Positions 9,359 to 18,109 of a stretch of 64,000 bases of DNA are shown here, in pieces. This stretch comes from Lysobacteraceae bacterium NML08-0793 (lineage in GTDB: Bacteria > Pseudomonadota > Gammaproteobacteria > Xanthomonadales > Xanthomonadaceae): NCBI GenBank assembly GCA_002798275.1, contig NWQR01000002.1, positions 434,001 to 498,000 of the forward strand, written 5' to 3'. Both the position numbers and the translations under genes were made by a program. A model generated the notes under the pieces. That model made no database searches. It was not told the DNA's origin and was given only the letters and a program-made list of their open reading frames with translations. Each line of letters starts with the position of its first letter. Positions within the stretch are counted from its first letter, which is position 1.

Positions 9359-9772
9359 ATGGGCTTTCATCAATTGATTGAAAAAGTCACTGTCGCCGAA
9401 CAGGCACTAGAAGCCCATGAGCGCGGTCTGGCCGCCAATCTGCGCCAAACCCGCAGCTCATGGCGTGCAGCCTGGACACCAGGGCGTGTGCTCGTAGCTG
9501 GACTGGCCACCGGCTTTCTGGTCGGCCACGGCAAGCTGATTGGCAAACTTGGCGGCAGCAATGTGTTGCAACTGACCGTTGGTTTCGCCAATCTGATTAC
9601 CGGCGGCATGCAGGCCGCAGCCGAGCAGTTTTCGCAAATGCAGGCCGCAACCGGCTTCGGTGCGACAAAGCCGGCCGACACCCCCGCCGCGACCGCCCCG
9701 GACAATGCCCAAGGCCAGAGTGAAACCCTGCGCCAGCATCACGAAAAATTGCGCCGCGACGGCTTGGTATGA
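9359..9772 (+). CDS. Small conserved envelope protein (third gene of a YqjDE-type cluster)
   Basis: I do not recognise a named family for this 137-residue protein. It has a charged N-terminal helix (MGFHQLIEKVTVAEQALEAH), Trp-containing TRSSWRAAW, then a moderately hydrophobic GRVLVAGLATGFLVGHGKLIG that could be one membrane helix, and a Pro/Ala-rich tail. Position and topology suggest a YqjK-like partner of the two preceding genes. Its stop overlaps the next start (ATGA), tying its translation to the HAD phosphatase gene. Confidence 0.7.
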   Translation: MGFHQLIEKVTVAEQALEAHERGLAANLRQTRSSWRAAWTPGRVLVAGLATGFLVGHGKLIGKLGGSNVLQLTVGFANLITGGMQAAAEQFSQMQAATGFGATKPADTPAATAPDNAQGQSETLRQHHEKLRRDGLV

Positions 9773-10503
9773 GCCTGCGCGCTTTGCCCGGATTCAATCT
9801 CCAGGCCATCACCCTGGATCTGGATGACACCCTCTGGCCATTCGCCCCCATTGGCGAGCGCATCGAGCAGGTTCTGCACCACTGGTTCCTGCAACACGCA
9901 CCGAAAACCGCCGAGCAGTTTCCGATTTCCGCCATGCGTCGCCTGCGCCAGCGCGTTATCGAGCGTTATCCGCAATACGCGCACGATGCCAGCTGGCTGC
10001 GTCGCAAGGGCATTGAAATCGCCCTAACCGAAAGCGGCCACGACCCGGCACTGACCGATGCTGCCTACGATACGTTCTTCGCCGAGCGCAACCGAGTGGA
10101 CTTCTATCCCGATGCCCATGCCGCACTGCTGCGCATCGCCCGTCGCGTGCCGGTCTGCGCACTGACCAATGGCAATGCCGACCTTGCCGCCATCGGCATC
10201 GCTGAACAATTCCACAGCCATGTTACTGCGCGCGCGTTCGGCAAGGCCAAGCCCGACCCGGCGATTTTTCTGCATGCCTGCCAGACCCTTGGCAGCACAC
10301 CGGCAAACACCCTGCATATTGGCGATGATGTTGAAGCCGATATCCTCGGTGCCCGCCGCGCCGGACTGAAAACCTGCTGGCTGCACCGCGAAGATGCCCG
10401 CGACCGCCACCCCGGCTGGCCGCGCCGCGACTTCATCCCCGACCTCGTTTTTTCCGACCTTGCCCAGCTGGCCGACTGGCTGGAAGCACAAACCCCATCT
10501 TGA
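9769..10503 (+). CDS. HAD superfamily hydrolase, YigB-like phosphatase
   Basis: The 244-residue protein has the four HAD motifs in order: DLDDTLWPF (nucleophile Asp and acid Asp), ALTNGN, the Lys in AFGKAKPDPAIF, and IGDDVEADILGARRAG. The helical cap lies between motifs I and II, as in YigB/subfamily IA phosphatases. In E. coli YigB dephosphorylates FMN and other small phosphates; the substrate here is not known. The start at 9769 overlaps the previous stop. Confidence 0.88.
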   Translation: MSLRALPGFNLQAITLDLDDTLWPFAPIGERIEQVLHHWFLQHAPKTAEQFPISAMRRLRQRVIERYPQYAHDASWLRRKGIEIALTESGHDPALTDAAYDTFFAERNRVDFYPDAHAALLRIARRVPVCALTNGNADLAAIGIAEQFHSHVTARAFGKAKPDPAIFLHACQTLGSTPANTLHIGDDVEADILGARRAGLKTCWLHREDARDRHPGWPRRDFIPDLVFSDLAQLADWLEAQTPS

Positions 10504-10511
10504 GAAAGCCG

Positions 10512-11885
10512 ATGAATACCGAACCCGGACTGACCCGCCAAGGCGAAAACCCCAAACCCTTTTACTGCCTGCACAGCGATACACTTGCGGCTTGGCGCCA
10601 GCAGCAACCGCCTGCCATCATTGCTTGGCTCGACGCACAAAAATACACCGCCGCCCCAAGCACGGCTGCACTCCTGCCCGGCGAAAATGGCTTGGCCGCT
10701 GCCGTGCTTGGCGTGGACAATCCGCTTGACCCGTTTGCCTACGCGCACGCACCTAGCACCCTGCCACCTGGCGACTGGCAACCCGGCAACACATTGGATG
10801 AAGCCGCACGCAATGCGCTGCTGCTGGGCTGGGGGCTTGGTAGTTACCGCTTTGACCGCTACAAGAAACCGCTGCGCGCGCCTGCCCGGCTGGTGCTGGA
10901 CGACAAGGCCGATGCCCGCACACTGGATCTGCTCGCCGCCTGCGTGCGCACCCGCGACCTAATCAACACTCCGACCGAACACATGGGCCCGGACGAGCTG
11001 GAAGCCGTCGTCCGCGAAATTGCCAACACGCACGGCGCAACGCTTGAAGTCATCGCCGGTGATGCCCTGATCGCGCAAAACTACCCGGCGATCCATGCGG
11101 TTGGTCGCGCCTCGCATCGCGCCCCGCGGCTTCTGCATCTTGAATGGGGCGAGCCCGCCGATCCGCGCCTGGCACTAATCGGCAAGGGAGTCTGCTTTGA
11201 TACCGGCGGCCTGAACCTCAAAGCCAGTGCCGGGATGCGCAACATGAAAAAAGACATGGGAGGTGCCGCGCACGCCATTGCCTTGGCCGAACTCATCATC
11301 AAACGTCGCCTGCCGGTGCGCCTGTCGCTGTATGTAGCCGCAGTGGAAAACGCCGTCGGCCCCAATGCCCTGCGCCCCGGCGAAGTCATCGCCACCCGCA
11401 AGGGGCTCAGCGTTGAAATCGACAATACCGATGCCGAAGGCCGTCTGGTGCTGTGCGATGCACTGACCCGCGCCGCCGAGGATCAGCCGACCCTGATGCT
11501 GGACTTCGCCACGCTGACCGGCGCGGCGCGCATTGCTCTGGGGCCCGATCTTCCGGTGCTCTATGCCAACGACGACCAAGTTGCCAACGACTGGCTGCAA
11601 GCCGGGCAGGACTGCTTCGATCCGCTATGGCGCATGCCACTCTGGCAGCCATATATGCGCTATCTCAAAAGCAATATCGCCGACCTGTCCAATGCCAGCA
11701 ACAGCCCGATGGCCGGCAGCGTTACCGCAGCCCTGTACCTGCAACGCTTTGTGCCCGAGAACACCGCGTGGGCGCATCTGGATGTGTATTCCTGGAACGA
11801 TACCGACCGCCCGGGTCGCCCGGCAGGCGGCGAGGCTCAAGGGCTGCGCGCCTGTTTTGCGATGCTGGAAAAACGTTTCGGTTAA
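10512..11885 (+). CDS. Leucyl aminopeptidase family protein (M17)
   Basis: This 457-residue cytosolic metallo-aminopeptidase releases N-terminal residues from peptides. The M17 metal and catalytic motifs are intact: GKGVCFDTGGLNLK, MKKDMGGAAHAIALAEL and the signature NTDAEGRLVL. The N-domain (about 1-160) is divergent from PepA, and the sequence is closer to the PepA/PepB relatives called leucyl aminopeptidase family protein. I start at the ATG at 10512; a TTG at 10500 overlaps the upstream stop. It lies eight bases after the HAD gene and closes the cluster that begins with the Do protease. Confidence 0.92.
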   Translation: MNTEPGLTRQGENPKPFYCLHSDTLAAWRQQQPPAIIAWLDAQKYTAAPSTAALLPGENGLAAAVLGVDNPLDPFAYAHAPSTLPPGDWQPGNTLDEAARNALLLGWGLGSYRFDRYKKPLRAPARLVLDDKADARTLDLLAACVRTRDLINTPTEHMGPDELEAVVREIANTHGATLEVIAGDALIAQNYPAIHAVGRASHRAPRLLHLEWGEPADPRLALIGKGVCFDTGGLNLKASAGMRNMKKDMGGAAHAIALAELIIKRRLPVRLSLYVAAVENAVGPNALRPGEVIATRKGLSVEIDNTDAEGRLVLCDALTRAAEDQPTLMLDFATLTGAARIALGPDLPVLYANDDQVANDWLQAGQDCFDPLWRMPLWQPYMRYLKSNIADLSNASNSPMAGSVTAALYLQRFVPENTAWAHLDVYSWNDTDRPGRPAGGEAQGLRACFAMLEKRFG

Positions 11886-11898
11886 AGCGCACGCGACT

Positions 11899-11929
11899 GC
11901 GGAGGCGCTACACGATTCGACGCCTCCGC
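11899..11929 (+). terminator. Hairpin after the M17 peptidase gene
   Basis: Perfect 9-base arms 11899-11907 and 11921-11929 (GCGGAGGCG / CGCCTCCGC) lie 14 bases past the stop, with a 13-base loop. No T-run follows, so termination would be weak or factor-assisted. Confidence 0.45.
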
Positions 11930-12012
11930 CCCAGCGCTATCCCAAACCAGTCATGAACATGCCCTTTGCCTGAAAATACGTCGGCAATGGCATTTTTGAG
12001 CCGCTACCACCC

Positions 12013-12046
12013 AAAAAGCAGCAGGCCGGACATCTGCCCGGCCTGC
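12013..12046 (-). terminator. Intrinsic terminator after the ODP-like gene
   Basis: Arms 12021-12029 and 12038-12046 are perfect 9-base complements (GCAGGCCGG / CCGGCCTGC). On the minus strand the hairpin is followed by a T-run, the complement of AAAAA at 12013-12017. It lies just past the stop of the minus-strand gene. Confidence 0.75.
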
Positions 12047-12068
12047 AAGCAACCCGCCACGATGGCCT

Positions 12069-12881
12069 TCACCCCCAGAGCAATGCGCCCTGCGCATTCG
12101 GCGCGGCAACAGTGAAATGCCCCTGATCCAGAAGATCAATCCCGCATTCCAAGTCATTCAACCAAGCAAGGAAAGCCGTCATCTCCACGCCCTTCATCGG
12201 CAGCCCATGCTGCGGCACGATCATTGCCGGATTCAATTGGCGCACCATGTTCACCCACAATTTCAGCACCCGGTTGGAGGCCATGTAACGACGATGGAAA
12301 CCCGCCATGCTGCCCACATGCGCCTTGAAGTCGGTCACAAAGCGATATGGCGCACCGCTTGGAATCAATGAAGAGCCAATATCGCCGGAAAACAGAATCC
12401 GGCTCACCGGGTCGTAAAAACTGAAATTGCCCACCGAATGCAAGAAATGGCCAGGCAATGCCTGCAACCAGCTCTGCCCCAACGGCAGCATGCCCCCGCC
12501 ATCGGGAATCAGATGATAGCGGTCTTCCCCCAACTTGCCCTGCTGATAATTGGAGACATTGTGCGGAACGAAGCGCCCCCACAAACGTGAGCAGGCCACC
12601 TGTGCCGGGGTATTGGCAAGCCAGCGCCCCACTGCGCCGACGATATCCGGATCCTGATGCGAGGCCACGATCCAGCGAATATCCTGCAATTGCGCATATC
12701 CGGTAATCGCCAGCCAAAGCGGGGTGTAAAGCAAGTCTCCACCCGGATCAATCAAGGCGGCCTGCCCATGATCAATCACCAGAAACTGATTGGCCTGAAC
12801 CCCATCCTCTCCCGGCACCAGATCATTGAACACTACACAGCGATGATTTTCGTTTTCAAACAATACGGTTCCAGAGCGCAT
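12069..12881 (-). CDS. ODP-like diiron metallo-beta-lactamase-fold protein
   Basis: This is a lone beta-lactamase-fold domain of the flavodiiron/ODP type without a flavodoxin domain. Counting from the MRSGTVLF start, all six expected diiron ligands are present: His75-x-Asp77-x-Asp79 (SHQDPDIVG), His145 (LPGH), Asp167 (FSGD) and His225 (VPQH). HQDPD instead of HxHxDH marks the FDP/ODP group, not hydrolases. In spirochaetes ODP is a diiron O2-binding sensor for chemotaxis; other flavodiiron proteins reduce O2 or NO but need FMN. The ATG at 12881 is preferred because GGGGAG lies seven bases upstream; the ATG at 12896 adds five residues. No chemotaxis gene is adjacent. Role inferred: O2 or NO sensing or scavenging. 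Confidence 0.8.
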   Translation of the reverse strand: MRSGTVLFENENHRCVVFNDLVPGEDGVQANQFLVIDHGQAALIDPGGDLLYTPLWLAITGYAQLQDIRWIVASHQDPDIVGAVGRWLANTPAQVACSRLWGRFVPHNVSNYQQGKLGEDRYHLIPDGGGMLPLGQSWLQALPGHFLHSVGNFSFYDPVSRILFSGDIGSSLIPSGAPYRFVTDFKAHVGSMAGFHRRYMASNRVLKLWVNMVRQLNPAMIVPQHGLPMKGVEMTAFLAWLNDLECGIDLLDQGHFTVAAPNAQGALLWG

Positions 12882-12933
12882 CCATTTTCTCCCCATGTTT
12901 TGGCAATCTGCCGCAAACTACCTGCGAATATTC

Positions 12934-12949
12934 AGTGATACAAGTCACA
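12934..12949. promoter_or_regulatory. CRP/FNR-family-like palindrome upstream of the ODP-like gene
   Basis: AGTGA-TACAAG-TCACA matches nine of ten half-site bases of TGTGA-N6-TCACA, the CRP/Clp consensus. It lies about 50 bases upstream of the ODP-like start on the minus strand, in the 120-base gap (12897-13016) that also separates it from the EamA gene. I cannot place a -10 reliably, so activation and repression are equally possible. Confidence 0.45.
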
Positions 12950-13016
12950 GGATTATTTTGACCCAATTCCGGCAAGACTGTGTAGTGCAAGCGCAAAAAT
13001 ACCTGCGCCCGCCCTG

Positions 13017-13901
13017 TCAACGTCGCTTTAGCGCCTTGGCAAAAGTGATGACGCCAACGCCCGCCAGAATCACCAGCATCGCGCCCAATTCCGAAGTGCT
13101 GGCGCGCTCGCCCGCCAGCCATGCGCCCAACATCACCGCAATCGCCGGGTTGACATAGGCATAGCTGCCGGCCAGTGCCGGGCGCACATGGTGCAGCAAC
13201 CAGATATAGGCGGTAAAGCCGACAATGGAGCCGAAAAACACCAGATAAAAGAACGCCGCCACCCCCTTGGCATCGGGCATCGCCATGCGCTCGCCAGTAA
13301 AAAGCGCAATCCCCAGCATCAGCGCGCTACCGCAGAGCATTTGTCCGGCCGCGGTCATGAACGGTGAAGGCAGGTCGCGTCCCCGGCTCCATATCGAGCC
13401 ATACGCCCAGGTCAATGCGGCAAACAGCAGCGCCGCAAGCCCGAGCACCGAGCCGCCGCGCATGCCGTCGATATTGAGCCATAGCACCCCGATAAAGCCG
13501 ACGGCAATGCCGAGCCATTCCATCCGGCTAGGACGCTCGCCGCGCAGCAGTGCAAACAGCCCCATCCAGATCGGCGATGAGGCCACGGCCACGGCAGTCA
13601 AACCTGACGATACGGTTTGCTCGGCGTAATTAACCATGCCATTGCCAAGCGCCAGCATCAGCGCCCCCATGACCCAGAGATTGCGCCATTGTCCGCGCGT
13701 GGGGGCGGCCAGCCCACGCCAGCGCAGCACCGCATACATCAGTCCACCGGCCAGCAAAAAGCGAAAACCGCCCAGCAAAAACGGGGTAAAGCCGCCTTCC
13801 AGCGCAAAATGGATGGCAAGATAAGTCGAGCCCCAAATCACATACACCGCCAGCAGGGCGGCAACAACGGCAAGCGGGCGGGGCGTGGTCGGCGCGGTCA
13901 T
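13017..13901 (-). CDS. EamA/DMT family exporter (YedA-like)
   Basis: The 294-residue inner-membrane protein has ten predicted transmembrane helices in two EamA repeats. The N-terminal VIWGSTYLAIHFALEG and GGFRFLLAGGLMY and the C-terminal YAYVNPAIAVMLGAWLAGE are typical of the YedA/RhtA-like drug/metabolite transporter branch, which exports amino acids or other small metabolites; the substrate is unknown here. It reads away from prc and is separated from it by a terminator, so it is probably monocistronic. Confidence 0.88.
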   Translation of the reverse strand: MTAPTTPRPLAVVAALLAVYVIWGSTYLAIHFALEGGFTPFLLGGFRFLLAGGLMYAVLRWRGLAAPTRGQWRNLWVMGALMLALGNGMVNYAEQTVSSGLTAVAVASSPIWMGLFALLRGERPSRMEWLGIAVGFIGVLWLNIDGMRGGSVLGLAALLFAALTWAYGSIWSRGRDLPSPFMTAAGQMLCGSALMLGIALFTGERMAMPDAKGVAAFFYLVFFGSIVGFTAYIWLLHHVRPALAGSYAYVNPAIAVMLGAWLAGERASTSELGAMLVILAGVGVITFAKALKRR

Positions 13902-13945
13902 GTCGGAGGCGGGGTCTTGTCAACAGGGCGGAGCGAAAGCGCAAG

Positions 13946-13974
13946 AAAATCCCCGGCGCCAATCCGGGGATTTT
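13946..13974. terminator. Intrinsic terminator after prc
   Basis: Arms 13946-13956 and 13964-13974 are perfect 11-base complements (AAAATCCCCGG / CCGGGGATTTT) with a 7-base loop. A-rich and T-rich ends on both sides make it competent in either direction. It lies 22 bases past the prc stop on the minus strand. Confidence 0.85.
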
Positions 13975-13996
13975 GTTCGAGGTGCTTGGCGCAAAA

Positions 13997-16213
13997 TCAA
14001 TTTGCCCAGCGACCGGGCGCGGTGGACTGCGGCAATACCTTGGCGGCCAAGGTCTGATCCTTTTCAAGCAGCCGTGCAGCATCGCCAAGAATGGCGGCAG
14101 CTTCGCGCAGGAACGGATCGGGCACCTTGTCGGCCAGCTTGTCGCGCTCGGCCTCCTTGGCGATATCGCGCTCGCTGCGTTGCAAGCCATCATCCAGTCG
14201 CTCATCGGCCAGCGGGTCCGGCGCCAAGCCCAAGCGTTCGCGCTCGCTCTGACGGAACTTGCGTTTGGCTTCTTCCTTTTCACGCTCGGCGCGACGCTCG
14301 GCAAGATTCAGGCTGACCGATTTCTTTTCGCGCTGCTGGCGGTATTCCTCGGCATCTTCCACCTGCCATTGGTATTCCACATCCCGAGCTGCGCGCGCTT
14401 CGTGCAGCTGCCCCAGCTGTGGCAGCAGCCCGGCAAATTGCCCATAGGTAACATGCACTACCGGCTCGACAGTGGAAAACGGCAGGGCGTTGTCATAGGT
14501 GCTTTCACCAAACTCGCTAGGGTCGAGCGTTGCCGGGAACAAGATGTCCGGGGTTACGCCCTGGTTCTGGGTGCTGCGCCCGGAAGGCAGGAAGAACTGC
14601 GCCACGGTCAGCTTCACATCGCCATAGCGAGCCTTGTCGGCACGCGCGGGCACGATACGGTCAAGGCTGACCATGGCCTGCACCGTGCCTTTGCCAAAGC
14701 TGGTTTCACCAATCACGATGCCACGGCCATAGTCCTGAATGGCACCGGCGACGATTTCCGCAGCCGAGGCCGAAGCTCGGTTGACCATCACCGCCAGCGG
14801 CCCATCCCAATCCACGCCCGCTTTGCGGTCATGACGAGCATTGATGCGCCCCCCACTTTGGCGTTCCTGCACCACCGGCCCGGTATCAATGAACAGGCCG
14901 GTCATGGTAACGGCCTCATCCAGCGAGCCGCCGCCGTTATTGCGCAAATCCAGCAGCACGCCATCGACTTTTTCGCTACGGAACTCGGCCAGAATGCGCG
15001 CCACATCGCTGGACGCGGATGTGGCATCTTCATCGCGGGCGCGGCGACCGGAAAAGTCCTGATAAAAGGAACTGAGCTTGATGACGCCAATACGCCGCGC
15101 CGCCTCGCCGTCGGTTGCCGGTAGCTGGATGATTTCACTCTTGGCCTTGGCATCGGCCAGCACCACCTTGTCGCGGGTCAGCTGGATGCGATTGGGCTTG
15201 CCATCGGGCGCAGCACCGGCGGGCAGAATATCCAGACGCACCACGGTGCCTTTGGGGCCCTTGATTTTGGACACCACATCATCCAGACGCCAGCCGACCA
15301 CGTCTTCCATCACGCCGTCGCTGCCCTGCCCCACGGCGATGATGCGGTCGCCCGCTTTCAGGCGCTGATCCCGGTCGGCAGGGCCGCCGGCAATCACCTC
15401 CATGATGGTGACCATCTCATCACGCTTTTGCAGTTGCGCACCGATGCCTTCGAGCGACAGCGACATCTGCTCGTTGAAGCGCTCGGCCGAGCGCGGGTTG
15501 TAATAGTTGGTATGCGGGTCGATGGAGCCGGTATATGCATTCAGCGCCATCTGGAACACATCTTCGGCCTTCAGATCATCCAGGCTCTTGCCTTGGTTCT
15601 GGTAGCGCTTGTCCAAGGTCTTGCGAATTTCCTCGGGTTTGCGCCCGGCAAGCTCCAGACGCAGCCAGTCATAACGCACCGACTGCCGCCATTGCTGTTT
15701 GAGCGCTTCTTCGTCTTCCCAGGGGATGTCCTTGCGGTCGTATTCGTAGCTGTCATCGCCGGTGAAGTCGAAAATATCCTGATTCAGCAAGCTGCGGGCG
15801 TATTCGGAGCGCTCGGCAACACGCTGGCGGTACAGCTCGAATACCCGATAAAGCGGGTTGTAATCGCCGCCCTTGACGGCCTTGAGCATCAGCCCGGCGC
15901 CATCGCCAAAGCTATTCACATCGGCGGCGGTCAGGTACATCCGCATCGGGTCGAGGGCTTCCAGATAACGCTTCCATGCCTCTGCACCCAATTCGTGGTT
16001 CAGCGGCCGCGGACGGTAGGCATAGCGACTGTCGGAAAGCAGGCCATGCACCAAGGCCGAGGTATCGCGCTGCTCGGCACTGGTAACAAACGGCGACTGG
16101 GTTTTCGTTTCCGTGTTTTCTCCGGCGCCGGACACCGGACTGTCGGCCATCGCCAACAAGGAAATCGGGGCAGCCAGAGCCAGTGCCAACATGGAATGAC
16201 GCAGATTCATCAT
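13997..16213 (-). CDS. prc: Periplasmic carboxy-terminal (tail-specific) processing protease
   Basis: Prc/Tsp degrades or trims periplasmic proteins from the C-terminus and helps control cell-wall hydrolases. The 739-residue protein has a signal peptide (MNLRHSMLALALAAPISLLAMA), a long N-domain, a PDZ domain (GIGAQLQKRDEMVTIMEVIAGG), the S41 protease domain with nucleophile Ser in NRASASAAEIVAGA and Lys in GETSFGKGTVQ, and the C-terminal DUF3340-type helical region rich in Arg/Glu. The start is set at 16213 (MMNLRH) to give a normal signal peptide; an upstream in-frame start at 16273 adds 20 unlikely residues. Bases 16214-16352 upstream are noncoding, with no convincing promoter pair. Confidence 0.94.
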   Translation of the reverse strand: MMNLRHSMLALALAAPISLLAMADSPVSGAGENTETKTQSPFVTSAEQRDTSALVHGLLSDSRYAYRPRPLNHELGAEAWKRYLEALDPMRMYLTAADVNSFGDGAGLMLKAVKGGDYNPLYRVFELYRQRVAERSEYARSLLNQDIFDFTGDDSYEYDRKDIPWEDEEALKQQWRQSVRYDWLRLELAGRKPEEIRKTLDKRYQNQGKSLDDLKAEDVFQMALNAYTGSIDPHTNYYNPRSAERFNEQMSLSLEGIGAQLQKRDEMVTIMEVIAGGPADRDQRLKAGDRIIAVGQGSDGVMEDVVGWRLDDVVSKIKGPKGTVVRLDILPAGAAPDGKPNRIQLTRDKVVLADAKAKSEIIQLPATDGEAARRIGVIKLSSFYQDFSGRRARDEDATSASSDVARILAEFRSEKVDGVLLDLRNNGGGSLDEAVTMTGLFIDTGPVVQERQSGGRINARHDRKAGVDWDGPLAVMVNRASASAAEIVAGAIQDYGRGIVIGETSFGKGTVQAMVSLDRIVPARADKARYGDVKLTVAQFFLPSGRSTQNQGVTPDILFPATLDPSEFGESTYDNALPFSTVEPVVHVTYGQFAGLLPQLGQLHEARAARDVEYQWQVEDAEEYRQQREKKSVSLNLAERRAEREKEEAKRKFRQSERERLGLAPDPLADERLDDGLQRSERDIAKEAERDKLADKVPDPFLREAAAILGDAARLLEKDQTLAAKVLPQSTAPGRWAN

Positions 16214-16352
16214 CAACTCGCTTGTGAAATCGTTATCCGGTATGAGCCGCCGGAGAGTTTTTGGACAACGCAACAGTGCAACAAGTTGCCAACAGCGCCA
16301 AGTCCAGCTCGGTCAAAGATTAACCGGACGGCATGGCAAACGGATGAACGGC

Positions 16353-17063
16353 TCACGAAAACAACCGTTTCATATCGGCCGCCTGCAAACAGCGCCATTG
16401 CCCTTGCGGCAAGTCGCCGAGGTCAAGACCGCCGATGCGCTCGCGGTGCAGTGCCTCGACATGGTTGCCGACGGCAGCAAACATGCGTCGCACCTGATGA
16501 TAGCGGCCTTCGTGCAAGGTGAGCCGTGCGCGGCGTGGCGCTAGGACTTCCAGCTCGGCGGGCATCAGCGGTGTTGTTTCGCTCTCCAGCAGCAAAGCGC
16601 CGCTGGCGAAGATTTCCGCCTCATCGCCGCGCAAATCGCGTGCAAGCTCGGCCAGATAGACTTTCGGCAAATGCGATTTGGGCGAAATGATCCGGTGCAG
16701 CAATTGCCCATCATCGGTGAACAGCAACAGGCCACTGGTTTGCCTGTCCAGTCGCCCGACCGGCGATACCAACGGGCTGCGCAGCCGAAAACGCTTCGGC
16801 AGCAGGTCATACACCAGTCGCCCCTGGTCTTTGCTGGAACAGGTATAACCCGTGGGTTTGTGCAGCATCAACAGCAGGCCGGGGGCGGGGTCGAGCGCCT
16901 CACCGTCAATGCGAATATCCTCATGAGCGCGCAAATCATCGCCATACAGCAACTCGCCCTGCGCATCGCGCACCCGACCGTCGGCCAGCAAGCCCAGCAC
17001 TTCGCGGCGGCTGCCGTAGCCTAGATTGGACAGATAGCGAAGCAGTTTGACCTTGCCACTCAT
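16353..17063 (-). CDS. rsuA: 16S rRNA pseudouridine synthase, RsuA family
   Basis: The 236-residue enzyme isomerises a uridine in rRNA to pseudouridine. It has an S4-like RNA-binding N-domain (KLLRYLSNLGYGSRREVLGLLADGRV) and a catalytic domain with the conserved Asp in GRLDRQTSGLLLFT and LTLHEGRYHQVRRMFAAVGN near the end. RsuA (16S U516) is the best match by length and layout; RluE/RluF relatives cannot be excluded. The start at 17063 overlaps the rsmC stop as ATGA; further upstream starts lie inside rsmC. Together with rsmC and rsmB it makes an rRNA-modification run. Confidence 0.88.
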   Translation of the reverse strand: MSGKVKLLRYLSNLGYGSRREVLGLLADGRVRDAQGELLYGDDLRAHEDIRIDGEALDPAPGLLLMLHKPTGYTCSSKDQGRLVYDLLPKRFRLRSPLVSPVGRLDRQTSGLLLFTDDGQLLHRIISPKSHLPKVYLAELARDLRGDEAEIFASGALLLESETTPLMPAELEVLAPRRARLTLHEGRYHQVRRMFAAVGNHVEALHRERIGGLDLGDLPQGQWRCLQAADMKRLFS

Positions 17064-18109
17064 TGATGCACCTGGCGGCATTCAATCACTTTGTAGCCCT
17101 GCGCGGCGGCGGCCACCTGCAAGCTGGCAAAACGCTCGCCCAGCAGGGCTTCATAGGGCAGATGGGCATTGGCGACCAGCCACAGGGCACCGTGTGGGGC
17201 AAGCTGCTCGGCCGCAGCGCGGATAAATGCCTGACCGATGCCCGGCTGCGCGGCCTTGCCGGTATCGTGAAACGGCGGGTTGCTGACGATGAGATCGTAT
17301 TTCACGCCAGCAGGCAGCCCCGCCGTCACATCATGCCAGTGAAAGCCAAGACGGGTGCCCATCGTGTGCTCACGCAGATTGGCCTCGGCCAGCGCCAGTG
17401 CGCGCGCATCAGCCTCGAATACATCCAGTGCCCGCAAGTCGGGATTTTTGTCCAGCAGTGCCGCCGCCAAAAACCCCCAGCCTGCACCGAGGTCGGCGGC
17501 GCGTCCGGTGATGCCTTGTGGCAAATGCGCGGCCAAGAGCGCAGAACCGGCATCAATCCGATTCCAGGCAAACACGCCAGGACGGCTTTGAAAGCCTTCT
17601 TCTCCGATGGCACGCGGCGCGTCGGCCATGCGCCACTGCCGCAGCAGCTCGGCATCCAGCCGCGCCTCATCGCGCTGCGCCCAGAATACCCGGCAGTGAT
17701 ATTTGCCCAGCTGTCCGGCCAAACCACCGGCAAGTTTTTTGAAATCCCCTTCGATGGCCTTGGCGCCCTCGTCATTAGGCACACTCGCCACCACCCGCCC
17801 CCCCGGTGCGCAGGCATCGAAAGCGGCTGCCAACAGAGCACGGGTTTCTTCTCGCTGCCGGGGTGGCAGCAACAGCACTTGCGCAAAATCGCCGCCTTCC
17901 GGCAGGTGTGGCCGAGTATCGAAACCGGCACGCTCCAGTGCATCGGCCCAAGGCTTGAAGGGCTGCACGCAAATAGGCGCCAGCGCCCGCGCAGCTTGCA
18001 AGGCCATCCCTTCACGGGCACGCAGAAACAGCGTCCTGCCTTCGGTGAACTTCAGCAAGCCCTGTGCAAACGGCAGAAACAGGGCATCAAGCGCAGTGTC
18101 TTTTTTCAT
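17060..18109 (-). CDS. rsmC: 16S rRNA guanine-N2 methyltransferase (RsmC/RlmG type)
   Basis: The 349-residue protein has two methyltransferase-like halves, the RsmC layout: an inactive N-half (about 1-165) and a C-half with the SAM site GRAADLGAGWGFLAAALL and the catalytic YDLIVSNPPFHD. RsmC makes m2G1207 in 16S rRNA. RlmG is the main alternative family. It overlaps both neighbours by four bases (with rsmB at 18106-18109 and rsuA at 17060-17063), so it is translationally coupled on both sides. Confidence 0.88.
   Translation of the reverse strand: MKKDTALDALFLPFAQGLLKFTEGRTLFLRAREGMALQAARALAPICVQPFKPWADALERAGFDTRPHLPEGGDFAQVLLLPPRQREETRALLAAAFDACAPGGRVVASVPNDEGAKAIEGDFKKLAGGLAGQLGKYHCRVFWAQRDEARLDAELLRQWRMADAPRAIGEEGFQSRPGVFAWNRIDAGSALLAAHLPQGITGRAADLGAGWGFLAAALLDKNPDLRALDVFEADARALALAEANLREHTMGTRLGFHWHDVTAGLPAGVKYDLIVSNPPFHDTGKAAQPGIGQAFIRAAAEQLAPHGALWLVANAHLPYEALLGERFASLQVAAAAQGYKVIECRQVHQ

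Noticed and set aside
13973-15124. Long plus-strand open frame of 383 codons
   Set aside because: It is antisense to prc, whose motifs are complete, and its translation is low-complexity and lacks any recognisable domain; open antisense frames are expected in GC-rich DNA.
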